40,481 bases of DNA from an uncultured beta proteobacterium (GCA_902586195.1 CACIGF010000006.1:1-40481); one strand, 5' to 3'. Shown: positions 1 through 7,416, counted from the first letter of the stretch. Program-made: numbers and translations. Notes: generated by a model not told the origin, from the letters alone.

Positions 1-608
1 TTAAAACTGTTTGGAGATTCTTTTTCATATAAGCAAATATCGAGCGGAAGACCTACTGAAATATTGGACCTAATAGTCGAATCCATAGACAGAAGCATAC
101 ATTTAGAAGCAGCCTCGAGACTAATGTCATTCGTCAAAACCCTGTCAAGAATTGGTTTGCCGTATTTTGATTCCCCAATTTGGAAATACAGTGAATCGTC
201 GTCAGACTCAATAAAATTTCCTGCGGAGTATATTTTGAACAATCTTGGATCTTCGCCCAAAATATGACCTCCCAAAATGAAAGAGCAGTTAAAGTCGAGA
301 CCCTCTTGAGAGAGATGCTTTCCATCTCTTTTCTTTACTTCCCTTATACAGTTGCCTACAACTTCAGCAACGGTGTATAACGAACTCGCTTCCCAAAATC
401 GTTGACCTTTGCTGTCAATTAACAGGGTCTTGACACTCTGAGTAATCGCTAAATTACCAGCACAAAGAATAAATATTGTCCTGTCATTTTCTCTTTTATA
501 AATACTCATCTTTTTTGTTATTGAAATATCGTCAACCCCCGCATTAGTTCGAGAATCGCTTAAAAAAACTAAACCTGCAGATAATTTTGCGGCAACACAA
601 TAAGTCAT
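1..608 (-). CDS. Anbu, proteasome-type peptidase (3' end off window)
   Basis: This is an Anbu (ancestral beta subunit, bacterial proteasome homologue) peptidase, a self-compartmentalising Ntn-hydrolase family. The start ATG at 608 is preceded by GAGGGAATAAAAC, a good ribosome site. The protein begins MTYCVAAKLSAGLVFLSDSR. Removing Met exposes Thr1, the family nucleophile; Asp17 lies in LSDSR and a Lys pair at about 31-32 (ITKKM) matches the catalytic lysine. GNLAITQSVKTLL and LGGHILGEDPRLFKIY are also typical. About 202 residues are visible and the stop lies beyond the left edge. It is the last visible gene of a four-gene minus-strand operon with transglutaminase, alpha-E and ATP-grasp genes, the known Anbu neighbourhood. 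Its natural substrate is not established. Confidence 0.92.
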   Translation of the reverse strand, partial: MTYCVAAKLSAGLVFLSDSRTNAGVDDISITKKMSIYKRENDRTIFILCAGNLAITQSVKTLLIDSKGQRFWEASSLYTVAEVVGNCIREVKKRDGKHLSQEGLDFNCSFILGGHILGEDPRLFKIYSAGNFIESDDDSLYFQIGESKYGKPILDRVLTNDISLEAASKCMLLSMDSTIRSNISVGLPLDICLYEKESPNSF

Positions 609-626
609 GTTTTATTCCCTCGGCAC

Positions 627-1442
627 CTATTCAGAAACAGACACTTTGACATACATATGCTCATTTCCACCACCTTGTCTAACGCCCCTAATGGGAGCGA
701 TTGAAAGGTAATCAGTGCCAATTGCTAGACTGAGGAATTTTTCATCAACCAATTTTTTATTGGTAACATCTATGCCAATCCACTTCCCTAACCAAACTTC
801 AACCCAGGCGTGAGTTGCTTGACTAGCATCGCTCTCACCCTGCAAATAACCACTGACGTAACGAGCCGGAATCCCTATCGCTCTAACAGCGGACAGCATT
901 ATATGCGCATGGTCCTGACAAACACCGGCTTTTTGCTCCCATGCTTCGACAGCCGTTGTCTTTACCCCAGTTGCTCCTTTTGTGTATTCAATTCTTTCCT
1001 CTATAGCTTCAGCGATAAGCAATAGGGAATTCACTTGGTCCTTTGCTCTAAATGTTCCATGTGCCAATTCATAGATTTCTTTATTAGGCATAGTCAAATC
1101 AGTAAATTTTTTAAATAGATAATGAAACATTTCTTTTTTTTTGTCTTGTGATGATTGTCGTTCTCCAAATCTAGTTCTGCCCTTATACATATCGACAAGT
1201 CCAGTAATCTCTATGTTGAGGGTTTTAGATGGTTTGCTCATGACAAGTAAGTGCAATTCATTTCCTAACGAATCAACCTGACTAAAACAGTCAAAATTAG
1301 ACTTTATTTTCCAAGAAATAATTCGAACTCCTTTCAACTGCCTGGGTGTGAGGTAAATTCGCTGAATAGCATAACTCAAATCAGTCTCATATTCGTATCT
1401 GGTTTCATGATGAACTTTTATTCTGTTCACCCTTTTATTCAT
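627..1442 (-). CDS. transglutaminase-like cysteine protease family protein
   Basis: This belongs to the bacterial transglutaminase-like superfamily (papain-like fold), the type with an N-terminal Bact_transglu_N beta domain. Residues about 1-80 (KVHHETRYEYETDLSYAIQR) match that N-terminal module. The catalytic core is visible as GVCQDHAHIMLSAVRAIGIP (Cys) and THAWVEVWLGKWIGIDVTN (His, Asp), giving a complete Cys-His-Asp triad. I chose ATG 1442 over GTG 1445 because AGGG lies six bases upstream. It overlaps the end of the alpha-E gene by a few bases, so translation is probably coupled. In the Anbu operon it is thought to process or transfer an amide-linked product, but that role is inference from gene association. 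Confidence 0.93.
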   Translation of the reverse strand: MNKRVNRIKVHHETRYEYETDLSYAIQRIYLTPRQLKGVRIISWKIKSNFDCFSQVDSLGNELHLLVMSKPSKTLNIEITGLVDMYKGRTRFGERQSSQDKKKEMFHYLFKKFTDLTMPNKEIYELAHGTFRAKDQVNSLLLIAEAIEERIEYTKGATGVKTTAVEAWEQKAGVCQDHAHIMLSAVRAIGIPARYVSGYLQGESDASQATHAWVEVWLGKWIGIDVTNKKLVDEKFLSLAIGTDYLSIAPIRGVRQGGGNEHMYVKVSVSE

Positions 1443-2481
1443 CACTATCCCTAATTGTTTTCTGATCGTAATTGACCAATGGATTTATTGGAACCAAAAA
1501 CTCTTGACTTACAATGGTACCGAGATGATTAACTCTTTTTAAGAATTTATCTAAGAATAAACGAATATCCTCTACAAAATCACTATCCACTGTTTCATAC
1601 ATTATGTCTGCAACTAACTTCCCCACTAATTTTACGCTCAAAGAACTATCAGCAATACAAACCCTATTAATATTTTTCTGTATATTTTGTACACAAACCA
1701 GCAAAGACCTGGGCATATCTTTCCTCGTCACTAATAACTCTGCAATTTTTTGAGGCGTGATCTCATCCCTATATACTTGCCTATATATTTCGAATGCAGA
1801 TAAAGACCGTAAAACGGCTAACCAAAAATAATAATCTTTCCCCAATCTATCTATTGAATTATCTGGAGTAAAACCCTTCTTTTCCCAAAGTGACTCTTCT
1901 CGCACATTTTCCCATTTGTTTTCCATCTTATTTAACGAAAAACTCAAGTCTAGGATTCTCGCTGTATTATCAGCGCGTTCCAGAAACATACCGATTTTTG
2001 TAAAATAAAGAGACTCATTTCTAGGCATCGTTGCTTCCAAAACACCACGAAATATATGCGATTTCTGTTTTACCCAGTCTAGAGCTTTCTCGGGGTCTTT
2101 TATCCATGAAGAGTTTTTGAAAATAGTATCAAATTCAAGACATGCAGAATTGATCATTTCCCATAATTCTGTGGGAATACCGCCTCTAACACTCCTAGCG
2201 TTATCACGAGCTTTTCTCAGGCAAGAAAAAATACTAGATTCATTTTTATGCTCCTCGACCATAAACCTTAATACACTTTTCGGTAACAATTGTTTTTCAT
2301 CTATGGCGAATTGGTCTAACTCAAACAAATCAAGAATCGATTTCCATTGCCTATGTGCAGAATCCTCAGCATTTGGTAACATCGAAGAATGATGCTGTGC
2401 GTTAAGCAAGCGCGCAGTATTCTCAGCTCTCTCCATGTGTCTTGCCATCCAATATAGGTTATCTGCTGTTCTGCTTAACAT
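1435..2481 (-). CDS. alpha-E domain protein
   Basis: An alpha-E family protein (DUF403/PF04168), an all-helical family almost always encoded beside circularly permuted ATP-grasp proteins and transglutaminases. The start MLSRTADNLYWMARHMERAE is the family hallmark and lies directly after the ATP-grasp stop (TAG, one base, ATG), so I prefer it to an in-frame start 12 codons earlier. ERADNTARILDLSF later in the protein is a second typical helix repeat. The product is 348 residues. Its biochemical role is unknown; association suggests a carrier or scaffold for the ATP-grasp ligase in peptide or amide synthesis, which is inference. Confidence 0.92.
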   Translation of the reverse strand: MLSRTADNLYWMARHMERAENTARLLNAQHHSSMLPNAEDSAHRQWKSILDLFELDQFAIDEKQLLPKSVLRFMVEEHKNESSIFSCLRKARDNARSVRGGIPTELWEMINSACLEFDTIFKNSSWIKDPEKALDWVKQKSHIFRGVLEATMPRNESLYFTKIGMFLERADNTARILDLSFSLNKMENKWENVREESLWEKKGFTPDNSIDRLGKDYYFWLAVLRSLSAFEIYRQVYRDEITPQKIAELLVTRKDMPRSLLVCVQNIQKNINRVCIADSSLSVKLVGKLVADIMYETVDSDFVEDIRLFLDKFLKRVNHLGTIVSQEFLVPINPLVNYDQKTIRDSDE

Positions 2482-2482
2482 C

Positions 2483-3940
2483 CTACCAAATAACCCAAGT
2501 ATCTTTAGTGCCTCCACCCTGGGAGGAGTTCACAACGACAGACCCTTCTTTGAGAGCAACTCTTGTCAAACCTCCGGGAACAACAACTGGGTTTGGTCCA
2601 TGCAAAACAAATGGTCTTAAGTCGACGTGTCGCGGTACGATTTCTTGGTTGACATAAGTCGGATTTGTAGACAATGCAAGCATGGGCTGAGCAATAAATT
2701 TATCTGGACTTGCTTCTATTCTTGCTTTGAATTTCGCGATCTCATTTTTTGTCGCAAGAGGCCCTACTAGCATGCCAACCCCTCCGGCACCGTGGACTTC
2801 CTTGACAACTAGTTTGTTCAAATTTTTCAACACGTAACTCTTATGTCGTTTATTTCTACAAAGATATGTTTTTACATTGTTTAAAAGCGGCTCCTCCCCA
2901 AGATAAAACTTGATCATCTCAGGGACATAAGGATAAACGGACTTATCGTCTGCAATTCCTGTCCCGACGGCATTACATAAAACAACTCCACCAGATCTAA
3001 TCACTGCTAACAATCCTGGGACACCCAACACTGAGTCCGGTCGAAAAAATAAGGGGTCGATAAAATCATCATCAATCCTTCTGTAAATTACATCTACCCT
3101 AATAGATCCAGCAGTAGTTTTCATGAAAACTCTTTCATTTTCAACAAACAAATCCCTTCCCTCTACAAGTTCTATTCCCATTTGCTGAGCAAGATATGCG
3201 TGTTCGAAATATGCGCTATTAAAAATACCCGGTGTCAGAAGGACCACGTTTGGATCATCTGAAAAAGTCTTAGCCATTGACTTTAAATGTTTTAGCAGTA
3301 AATCCGGGTAATGTTCTATAGGGGATACTTTATTCGTTTCAAATACCTCAGGGAAAAGTCGCATCATTACTTTTCTATTCTCAATCATATAAGATACACC
3401 TGATGGTACCCTTAAATTATCCTCTAAAACAAAAAAGTTATCCTCTTTAGTTCTAACCAAATCAGTCCCGCTAACATGCGCATAAATACCATCCGGTAAT
3501 GTAATACCATGCATTTGAAAACGAAATTGACTATTTTTAAAAATTAGTTCAGCAGGAATGTCTCCATTTGAAAAAATTTTACCTTTGCCATAAACATCAG
3601 CTATAAAATTGTTTAATGCTAATGTTCTTTGCAATAATCCACGCTCGAGAAAGCCCCACTCTTTTTTTGATAAAATTCTAGGTATTAGATCAAATGGAAT
3701 GGTCCTGTCAATTTCTGTCTCCTCGCTAGTGTGATCAGTTGCATGCATGGTAAAGGTAATACCGAATTTCTTGAAAAGCAATTCTGCCTCTGCGTTTGCT
3801 GACCGTAAATCACCCGAGGACTGTTTCAGAAACCATGACCAATATGACTTGCAATGTTCTCGAGGCAGTTTCTTCTTAAAAAACATGCCGAACATTTCGT
3901 CATTGGTATTTTTATAGGGCGCCGGCATTGGTCCAACCAT
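2483..3940 (-). CDS. circularly permuted ATP-grasp type 2 protein
   Basis: A circularly permuted ATP-grasp protein (DUF404/DUF407 type, CP_ATPgrasp_2), predicted to be a peptide or amide ligase. Visible family signatures include YKNTNDEMFG near the N terminus, FSDDPNVVLLTPGIFNSAYF, GRDLFVENERVFMKT, VIYRRIDDDFIDPLFF, NAVGTGIADDKSVYPYVP, VVKEVHGAGGVGMLVG, FIAQPMLALSTNPT and VDLRPFVLHG. Length (485 aa) is normal for the family. It is the first gene of the operon: its stop is one base from the alpha-E start. The N-terminal start is uncertain because no clear ribosome site precedes 3940. The association with Anbu, alpha-E and transglutaminase is well known; the product of the system is not. Confidence 0.92.
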   Translation of the reverse strand: MVGPMPAPYKNTNDEMFGMFFKKKLPREHCKSYWSWFLKQSSGDLRSANAEAELLFKKFGITFTMHATDHTSEETEIDRTIPFDLIPRILSKKEWGFLERGLLQRTLALNNFIADVYGKGKIFSNGDIPAELIFKNSQFRFQMHGITLPDGIYAHVSGTDLVRTKEDNFFVLEDNLRVPSGVSYMIENRKVMMRLFPEVFETNKVSPIEHYPDLLLKHLKSMAKTFSDDPNVVLLTPGIFNSAYFEHAYLAQQMGIELVEGRDLFVENERVFMKTTAGSIRVDVIYRRIDDDFIDPLFFRPDSVLGVPGLLAVIRSGGVVLCNAVGTGIADDKSVYPYVPEMIKFYLGEEPLLNNVKTYLCRNKRHKSYVLKNLNKLVVKEVHGAGGVGMLVGPLATKNEIAKFKARIEASPDKFIAQPMLALSTNPTYVNQEIVPRHVDLRPFVLHGPNPVVVPGGLTRVALKEGSVVVNSSQGGGTKDTWVIW

Positions 3941-4061
3941 ACTTCAAAAATATTTTGCATGAATCGAAATAGAAGCCTGACCTTTTTTTTGCAAAGCGGT
4001 CGTCCACCTTTTCATCTTGACTCACCCAAATGAAAAAATACTCTCCTACTTAAAAGTAAAA

Positions 4062-4084
4062 CGGTAGCCTCAATGAGGCTACCG
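4062..4084 (-). terminator. Rho-independent terminator of the EF-hand lipoprotein gene
   Basis: A perfect 10-bp stem, CGGTAGCCTC paired with GAGGCTACCG around a 3-base loop, is followed on the minus strand by TTTTACTTTT. It sits 60 bases after the stop of the minus-strand lipoprotein gene, and it separates that gene from the Anbu operon promoter region. Confidence 0.85.
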
Positions 4085-4143
4085 CACTGATTATTATTAA
4101 TCTCAATATTCTACTAAAAACCTTTTTGAACGAATCTTTTTAA

Positions 4144-4356
4144 CTATTTGTAGACTCCCTCGTCCTTATAATGCTGCTTCATTTCATCAGGACTGACAGA
4201 ACCATCCTGATCTGAATCCATGTTTTGCCATTCTATTTTGTCATATCCGGTCGTACCACTAGAACTAGATGAAACAGAATCGTTAGAAGAAGTCGTCGCC
4301 TTATCACCACAGCTAGCTAAAATAAATAGAGAAAAAATTATAAGAAGTTGTCTCAA
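4144..4356 (-). CDS. small EF-hand lipoprotein
   Basis: A 70-residue predicted lipoprotein. From TTG 4356, preceded by AGGTGG five bases upstream, it reads MRQLLIIFSLFILASCGDK: a short signal peptide with lipobox LASC and Cys16 as the lipidated residue. After a Ser/Thr-rich linker (about residues 20-37) there is a single EF-hand loop, DSDQDGSVSPDE, with Asp/Asp/Asp/Ser and a terminal Glu at calcium-ligand positions. A longer in-frame extension upstream exists, but its N terminus is not signal-like, so I reject it. It has its own terminator. The function is unknown; a calcium-binding cell-envelope role is inferred. A single EF-hand this small may act as a dimer. Confidence 0.75.
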   Translation of the reverse strand: MRQLLIIFSLFILASCGDKATTSSNDSVSSSSSGTTGYDKIEWQNMDSDQDGSVSPDEMKQHYKDEGVYK

Positions 4357-4588
4357 AATACCCACCTTTCTTTTTTTTTTAAAATAGTTTTCCACGTAAA
4401 TGAAAAAATCTATGCGCGCGTCCGTTACTATCCAAATCAACCGACCTCTATAATTAGAGTCTAATAGCAACCTGGAAGCTTTACCAATACGCCATGCATT
4501 CATAGTTTACCAAAAGATTTACCTCTCAACTATATGAAACGCCCTATTATCTTTCAAAAGTTTGATATACACCCAACTTTAGTAAAAT

Positions 4589-4768
4589 TTACCTAAATTT
4601 TTTACTTTTCCATGTACCCCCGTAGTGATAGCGGTTGTTATCTCTCTTAATATTTTCTAAACAGGAGATACAATAAAAATGCCAATCATTTTTCCCATTG
4701 GGAGAAGCTCTAAATAGCACTGTGAAAAACCGCTCACAGTTAACACATTTTTTTTCCCTAACTCTCAC
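4589..4768 (-). CDS. 59-aa zinc-ribbon-like protein
   Basis: A short reading frame that starts at GTG 4768 because TAG lies four codons upstream in frame. The 59-residue product begins MRVREKKCVNCERFFTVLFR and ends with YHYGGTWKSKK. Two CxxC-type pairs (CVNC at 8-11 and CISC at 33-36) make a compact zinc ribbon, and the WHFYCISCL segment looks like a buried second knuckle. I recognise the pattern MRVR...C..C...W.F.C..CL...YGGTWK as one shared by small uncharacterised bacterial proteins. I have not searched it and no function can be assigned. There is no strong ribosome site, which lowers confidence in the start but not in the frame. Confidence 0.72.
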   Translation of the reverse strand: MRVREKKCVNCERFFTVLFRASPNGKNDWHFYCISCLENIKRDNNRYHYGGTWKSKKFR

Positions 4769-4859
4769 ACAACTTTGCTAAAGACAATTCATTACGCACA
4801 CGACATCCATGTGACACAAAAATCAATGCAATAAACAGGCTTTGTGTTTGCAGACGTTC

Positions 4860-4876
4860 TTTACCTGATCGGTAAA
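4860..4876. promoter_or_regulatory. inverted repeat TTTACC-N5-GGTAAA
   Basis: A symmetric 17-bp element (TTTACC TGATC GGTAAA) between two minus-strand genes, 92 bases upstream of the zinc-ribbon gene and 19 bases after the stop of the 67-aa membrane protein gene. It lacks a T-run, so an operator is as likely as a weak terminator. The cognate regulator is unknown. Confidence 0.3.
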
Positions 4877-4894
4877 TTTCACAGGTCACTTAAA

Positions 4895-5098
4895 TCAACT
4901 CAAAACGGCAATATAGCCCGTTCCAAGAAGAATCAAGGCAGCTAGCACAGATTCTAGGCAAATAAATAAAACAAGTTTGTTGGCACAACTCCGTAATAAG
5001 CTGAACCCAGTTTTCCACCGTTTACTCCGCTTAAGGTAGCTAATTTTTGAAAATACAACGGCGTGGGGTACATGATCAAAACCATGATTTGTTATCAT
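4895..5098 (-). CDS. small membrane protein, 67 aa
   Basis: I do not recognise the family. The start ATG 5098 is preceded by AGGAGATAGTT, a strong ribosome site, and a plausible promoter lies about 95 bases upstream, so I take it as real. The first 35 residues are basic (SYLKRSKRWKTG) and would stay cytoplasmic. The last 25 or so residues form one hydrophobic helix (LVLFICLESVLAALILLGTG). No catalytic motif is visible. It could be a small regulatory membrane protein. Confidence 0.55.
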   Translation of the reverse strand: MITNHGFDHVPHAVVFSKISYLKRSKRWKTGFSLLRSCANKLVLFICLESVLAALILLGTGYIAVLS

Positions 5099-5191
5099 AA
5101 CTATCTCCTAATATGTCACTTGTGATGACAATAGTTAGTGGCAAAAGGCTTTTTGGGCCGTAACTTTTAGAAAAGTTAACCACACCCTAAT

Positions 5192-5219
5192 AGTATACTA
5201 TATTAGTCGGAAATAGCAA
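5192..5219 (-). promoter_or_regulatory. sigma-70-type promoter of the 67-aa membrane protein
   Basis: On the minus strand TTGCTA (5219-5214), a 16-base spacer and TATACT (5197-5192) give a near-consensus promoter. Transcription would begin near 5185, leaving a leader of about 87 bases before ATG 5098. Confidence 0.5.
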
Positions 5220-5396
5220 TTGTATATTTAACAAAAAAATTTTTTTATTTTAAAGGCAGATAGTTCATACTACACTATTTTTGTCCCTATTTAACGTATT
5301 TTAAATGTTTTTACACTTAAGCGTATTTTCTATCAATCCAATAAACTAGTGTAGTTAAGTTTGTTGTATCCTAACAATCAATGTACAGATTTATTT

Positions 5397-5822
5397 CTAA
5401 TCTGGGGGTGCTTTACACAGATCCATGTCAAGGGGAAACTCACTGAAAAATTTTCCTTCCATCGTATAATACGTCCATACTATGGGTACCCTCCTTGCTA
5501 CTCTGTATAACTCGTCCCTCTCACAAAAAGATTTTAATAAACCTCTCAAATGCAACTTTTCACGCACGAGATACTCCCGCCCTGGAGATATTGCAACACT
5601 CACTCGTATTTTTAAATTTTCCCCAGAACCATAACACGCGGAACCTAGTTCAGTTAGGCCATCAGTTTTCGTCTCTAACTGACCAATCAATAATGGGACA
5701 GACCTGCACAATTGGTCAATATTCCCGGTGTATCCAGTTTTCACTGAAAAAAAGAAACTCAAAACCACCAAAAAAAGCCGAACAAGTTGCCTCATTTTTA
5801 GTCTAGAATTGATCAAAATCAT
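5397..5822 (-). CDS. exported protein of unknown function
   Basis: I do not recognise this 141-residue protein. A signal peptide is clear: MRQLVRLFLVVLSFFFSVKT, starting at an internal ATG (5792), which may be the true start. The mature part has four cysteines (LCRSV, SACYG, SFCER, DLCKA), suggesting two disulfides in the periplasm. ATG 5822 lies five bases after the stop of the arsC-like gene, and a tandem 9-bp duplication (AGGTGCTAT twice) spans that junction and supplies an AGGTG just before the ATG. Expression could therefore be coupled to arsC. No domain is assignable. Confidence 0.6.
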   Translation of the reverse strand: MILINSRLKMRQLVRLFLVVLSFFFSVKTGYTGNIDQLCRSVPLLIGQLETKTDGLTELGSACYGSGENLKIRVSVAISPGREYLVREKLHLRGLLKSFCERDELYRVARRVPIVWTYYTMEGKFFSEFPLDMDLCKAPPD

Positions 5823-5827
5823 AGCAC

Positions 5828-6175
5828 CTATAGCACCTGAAGTACTTTCTCAAGCGGCCTCGCAATTACAGCTTTCTTGCCTTTTATGGCAATTGGCCGT
5901 TCAATTAATTTTCTGTTTTTAAGTACAATCTTTATAATATCGTCATCCGTCAGATCCATGTTTAGCTTGTTTTCCAAAGATTATTTTTCTTTTACCCTCA
6001 ATATATCTCGGGGTTTCAGTTTCAAAAGACCTAAAATCCGCAGAAATTCTTCATATGAGATTTCATTTTCTAAATATAAAAAAGTTTCATATTTAACATC
6101 TATCCTATCTAACAAAGCTAAAGTTTGCCGAGATTTACTACACCGTGGATTATGAAAAACTATTACAGGGTTCAT
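5828..6175 (-). pseudogene. arsC: arsC-like reductase with an in-frame TAA
   Basis: The frame reads as a complete 115-codon ArsC/Spx-family protein interrupted by one TAA at codon 65 (5983-5981). The first half, MNPVIVFHNPRCSKSRQTLA, has the redox CxxxR motif with Cys12. After the TAA the same frame continues with SLENKLNMDLTDDDI, KLIERPIAIKGKKAVIARP and the usual C terminus (EKVLQVL). The arginines corresponding to Arg60, Arg94 and Arg107 of plasmid R773 ArsC are present (R60, R93, R106). So only a single nonsense codon breaks it, with no shift of frame. It may be a recent pseudogene, a sequence error or a read-through case. An in-frame N-terminal extension to ATG 6259 overlaps the upstream gene but does not resemble ArsC. 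Confidence 0.85.
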
Positions 6176-6255
6176 GTTTTTTTGTGGATTAACTAAAACA
6201 TCTAAAGTTTGGTGAAAGTGTATTTGAGTTGTGACTACATTTAAAATAGCACATG

Positions 6256-6594
6256 TCATTCATTTAATTTTTTTTCAACAGTCTCTAGTAAAAAATTAAG
6301 TAAGTCAATTTCATAAACAAAAGTTTTAAAACCGTCCTTTGGATGTCTCAAAAGATGTTTCCGCTGGAACACACCTTCCGCAGAATGCTCATAGCCTATT
6401 AATGATGTTGCATTCTTGACAAGATCCATATCTAGTCTAAAAACCTGGTGCGTGTTCGCGAATTTTGTCTTTTTAAGCTCCGCTAATATTGATAAAAGTT
6501 TACCTCGACACTCTTCTTTGATCTTTAACTCCTATATATTAAACAATCTTTTCAGATATGTTGTATCATCATTAAACCAGGGAGGTGCATGCAT
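6256..6594 (-). pseudogene. unknown gene upstream of arsC with an in-frame TAG
   Basis: From ATG 6594 the frame reads MHAPPWFNDDTTYLKRLFNI, then TAG at codon 21 (6534-6532), then 91 more codons to TGA at 6256. The second part looks coding (LLSILAELKKTKFANTHQVF, YEHSAEGVFQRKHLLRHP, YEIDLLNFLLETVEKKL). It has no ATG near its own beginning; the first internal ATG is about 34 codons in. TAGGAG at the stop resembles a ribosome site, so an alternative is translation from a rare start just after it. The end overlaps an ATG of the arsC frame as ATGA. I do not recognise the family and cannot tell pseudogene from unusual start. Confidence 0.45.
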
Positions 6595-6632
6595 ACATTA
6601 TATATTCAATAAATCTAATTTGAACAATTGAA

Positions 6633-6932
6633 ATGAAGCAAGACTTCGAGGAAATGAAAAAACAAGCTGCGGAGGCGAGTGGTGTTCTTAAAGCCATCGC
6701 CAATGAAACCCGCTTGCTGATATTATGCTCTGTTATTGAAGATGATTTTACTGTGAATCAACTCTCAGAAATAACAGGTTCCGGTCAGTCGGCGGTATCA
6801 CAACACTTAAAAGTTCTATCAGAGCAAAATATTGTTAGCTCTAAAAGAATGGGTAAGAAAATTATTTACAAGATTACTGAGCCTAAAGTTAAAGCTATAT
6901 TGGTTCTCATGCACGCATTATATTGCAAATAG
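6633..6932 (+). CDS. ArsR-family regulator, BigR/SqrR-like
   Basis: A 99-residue winged-helix repressor of the ArsR/SmtB superfamily. The recognition region is TVNQLSEITGSGQSAVSQHL and the wing is SKRMGKKIIYKI. It lacks the ArsR CxC metal motif. Instead it has Cys32 in TRLLILC and Cys98 in HALYCK, at the positions of the paired cysteines that sense persulfide in BigR/SqrR/YgaV-type proteins. That sub-family assignment is by motif. No ribosome site lies directly before ATG 6633. A strong GGGAGG at 6580-6585 instead serves a 7-codon frame (6589-6612) just upstream, so expression may depend on re-initiation. It is divergent from the arsC-like pair. Confidence 0.88.
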   Translation: MKQDFEEMKKQAAEASGVLKAIANETRLLILCSVIEDDFTVNQLSEITGSGQSAVSQHLKVLSEQNIVSSKRMGKKIIYKITEPKVKAILVLMHALYCK

Positions 6933-6954
6933 TTTTCGAATATATTAGCAAAAC

Positions 6955-6982
6955 TTGATGTTTTTTCCAAAAAACATATAAT
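6955..6982 (+). promoter_or_regulatory. promoter for a probable leaderless transcript
   Basis: TTGATG (6955-6960), a 16-base spacer and a perfect TATAAT (6977-6982). The ATG of the next gene is at 6989, only six bases after the -10 element. The predicted transcription start therefore coincides with the start codon and no ribosome site is present. Confidence 0.6.
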
Positions 6983-6988
6983 TTAATT

Positions 6989-7360
6989 ATGGAACATCGT
7001 CAGGTTTTTAATTCTGGTTCAATTAAAAGCGCCTCAGAGCAGAAATCTAATATTAGCGGATTGCGCAAAAAAGCTAGTGGGCCTGCCATTGATAATTTGC
7101 TGACCAGCAAATTTGCGGCGATAGATTTTGGCAAAATAAAGCGTATATTTAGGAAGGAATATAAAGTTCCTAAGATAGAGCTGCCAACTGAGCGGCTAGA
7201 TGCTGGCGACCATGATGGAACAATTGATATGGATTCGATCATAAATTCTGCATTGGCCAAACATGAAAAACGCATTCAGCAAAATTTTTTGTTTGATCGA
7301 ATTCGGGCAATATCCAGCGAGACTAAAAGAATTAATGCGAATATTGAACTGGGTAAATAA
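6989..7360 (+). CDS. uncharacterised cytoplasmic protein, 123 aa
   Basis: I do not recognise this protein. It is hydrophilic, with no signal peptide or membrane segment. The middle (FAAIDFGKIKRIFRKEYKVP) is basic, and the last 45 residues (IINSALAKHEKRIQQNFLFD) look helical, possibly coiled coil. The start is fixed by the near-consensus promoter that leaves essentially no leader. It follows the BigR/ArsR-like regulator by 56 bases on the same strand but seems to have its own promoter. No function is inferred. Confidence 0.6.
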   Translation: MEHRQVFNSGSIKSASEQKSNISGLRKKASGPAIDNLLTSKFAAIDFGKIKRIFRKEYKVPKIELPTERLDAGDHDGTIDMDSIINSALAKHEKRIQQNFLFDRIRAISSETKRINANIELGK

Positions 7361-7416
7361 CTCAAGTTACTACCTCTTAACATCACAAAGAACCTCATTA
7401 TAATATTCTCCCAGTT

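Noticed and set aside
5981-6259. arsC start at ATG 6259
   Set aside because: The first 28 residues do not resemble ArsC, whose start MNPVIVFHNPRCSKSR lies at 6175. The upstream ATG only forms the ATGA overlap with the preceding frame.
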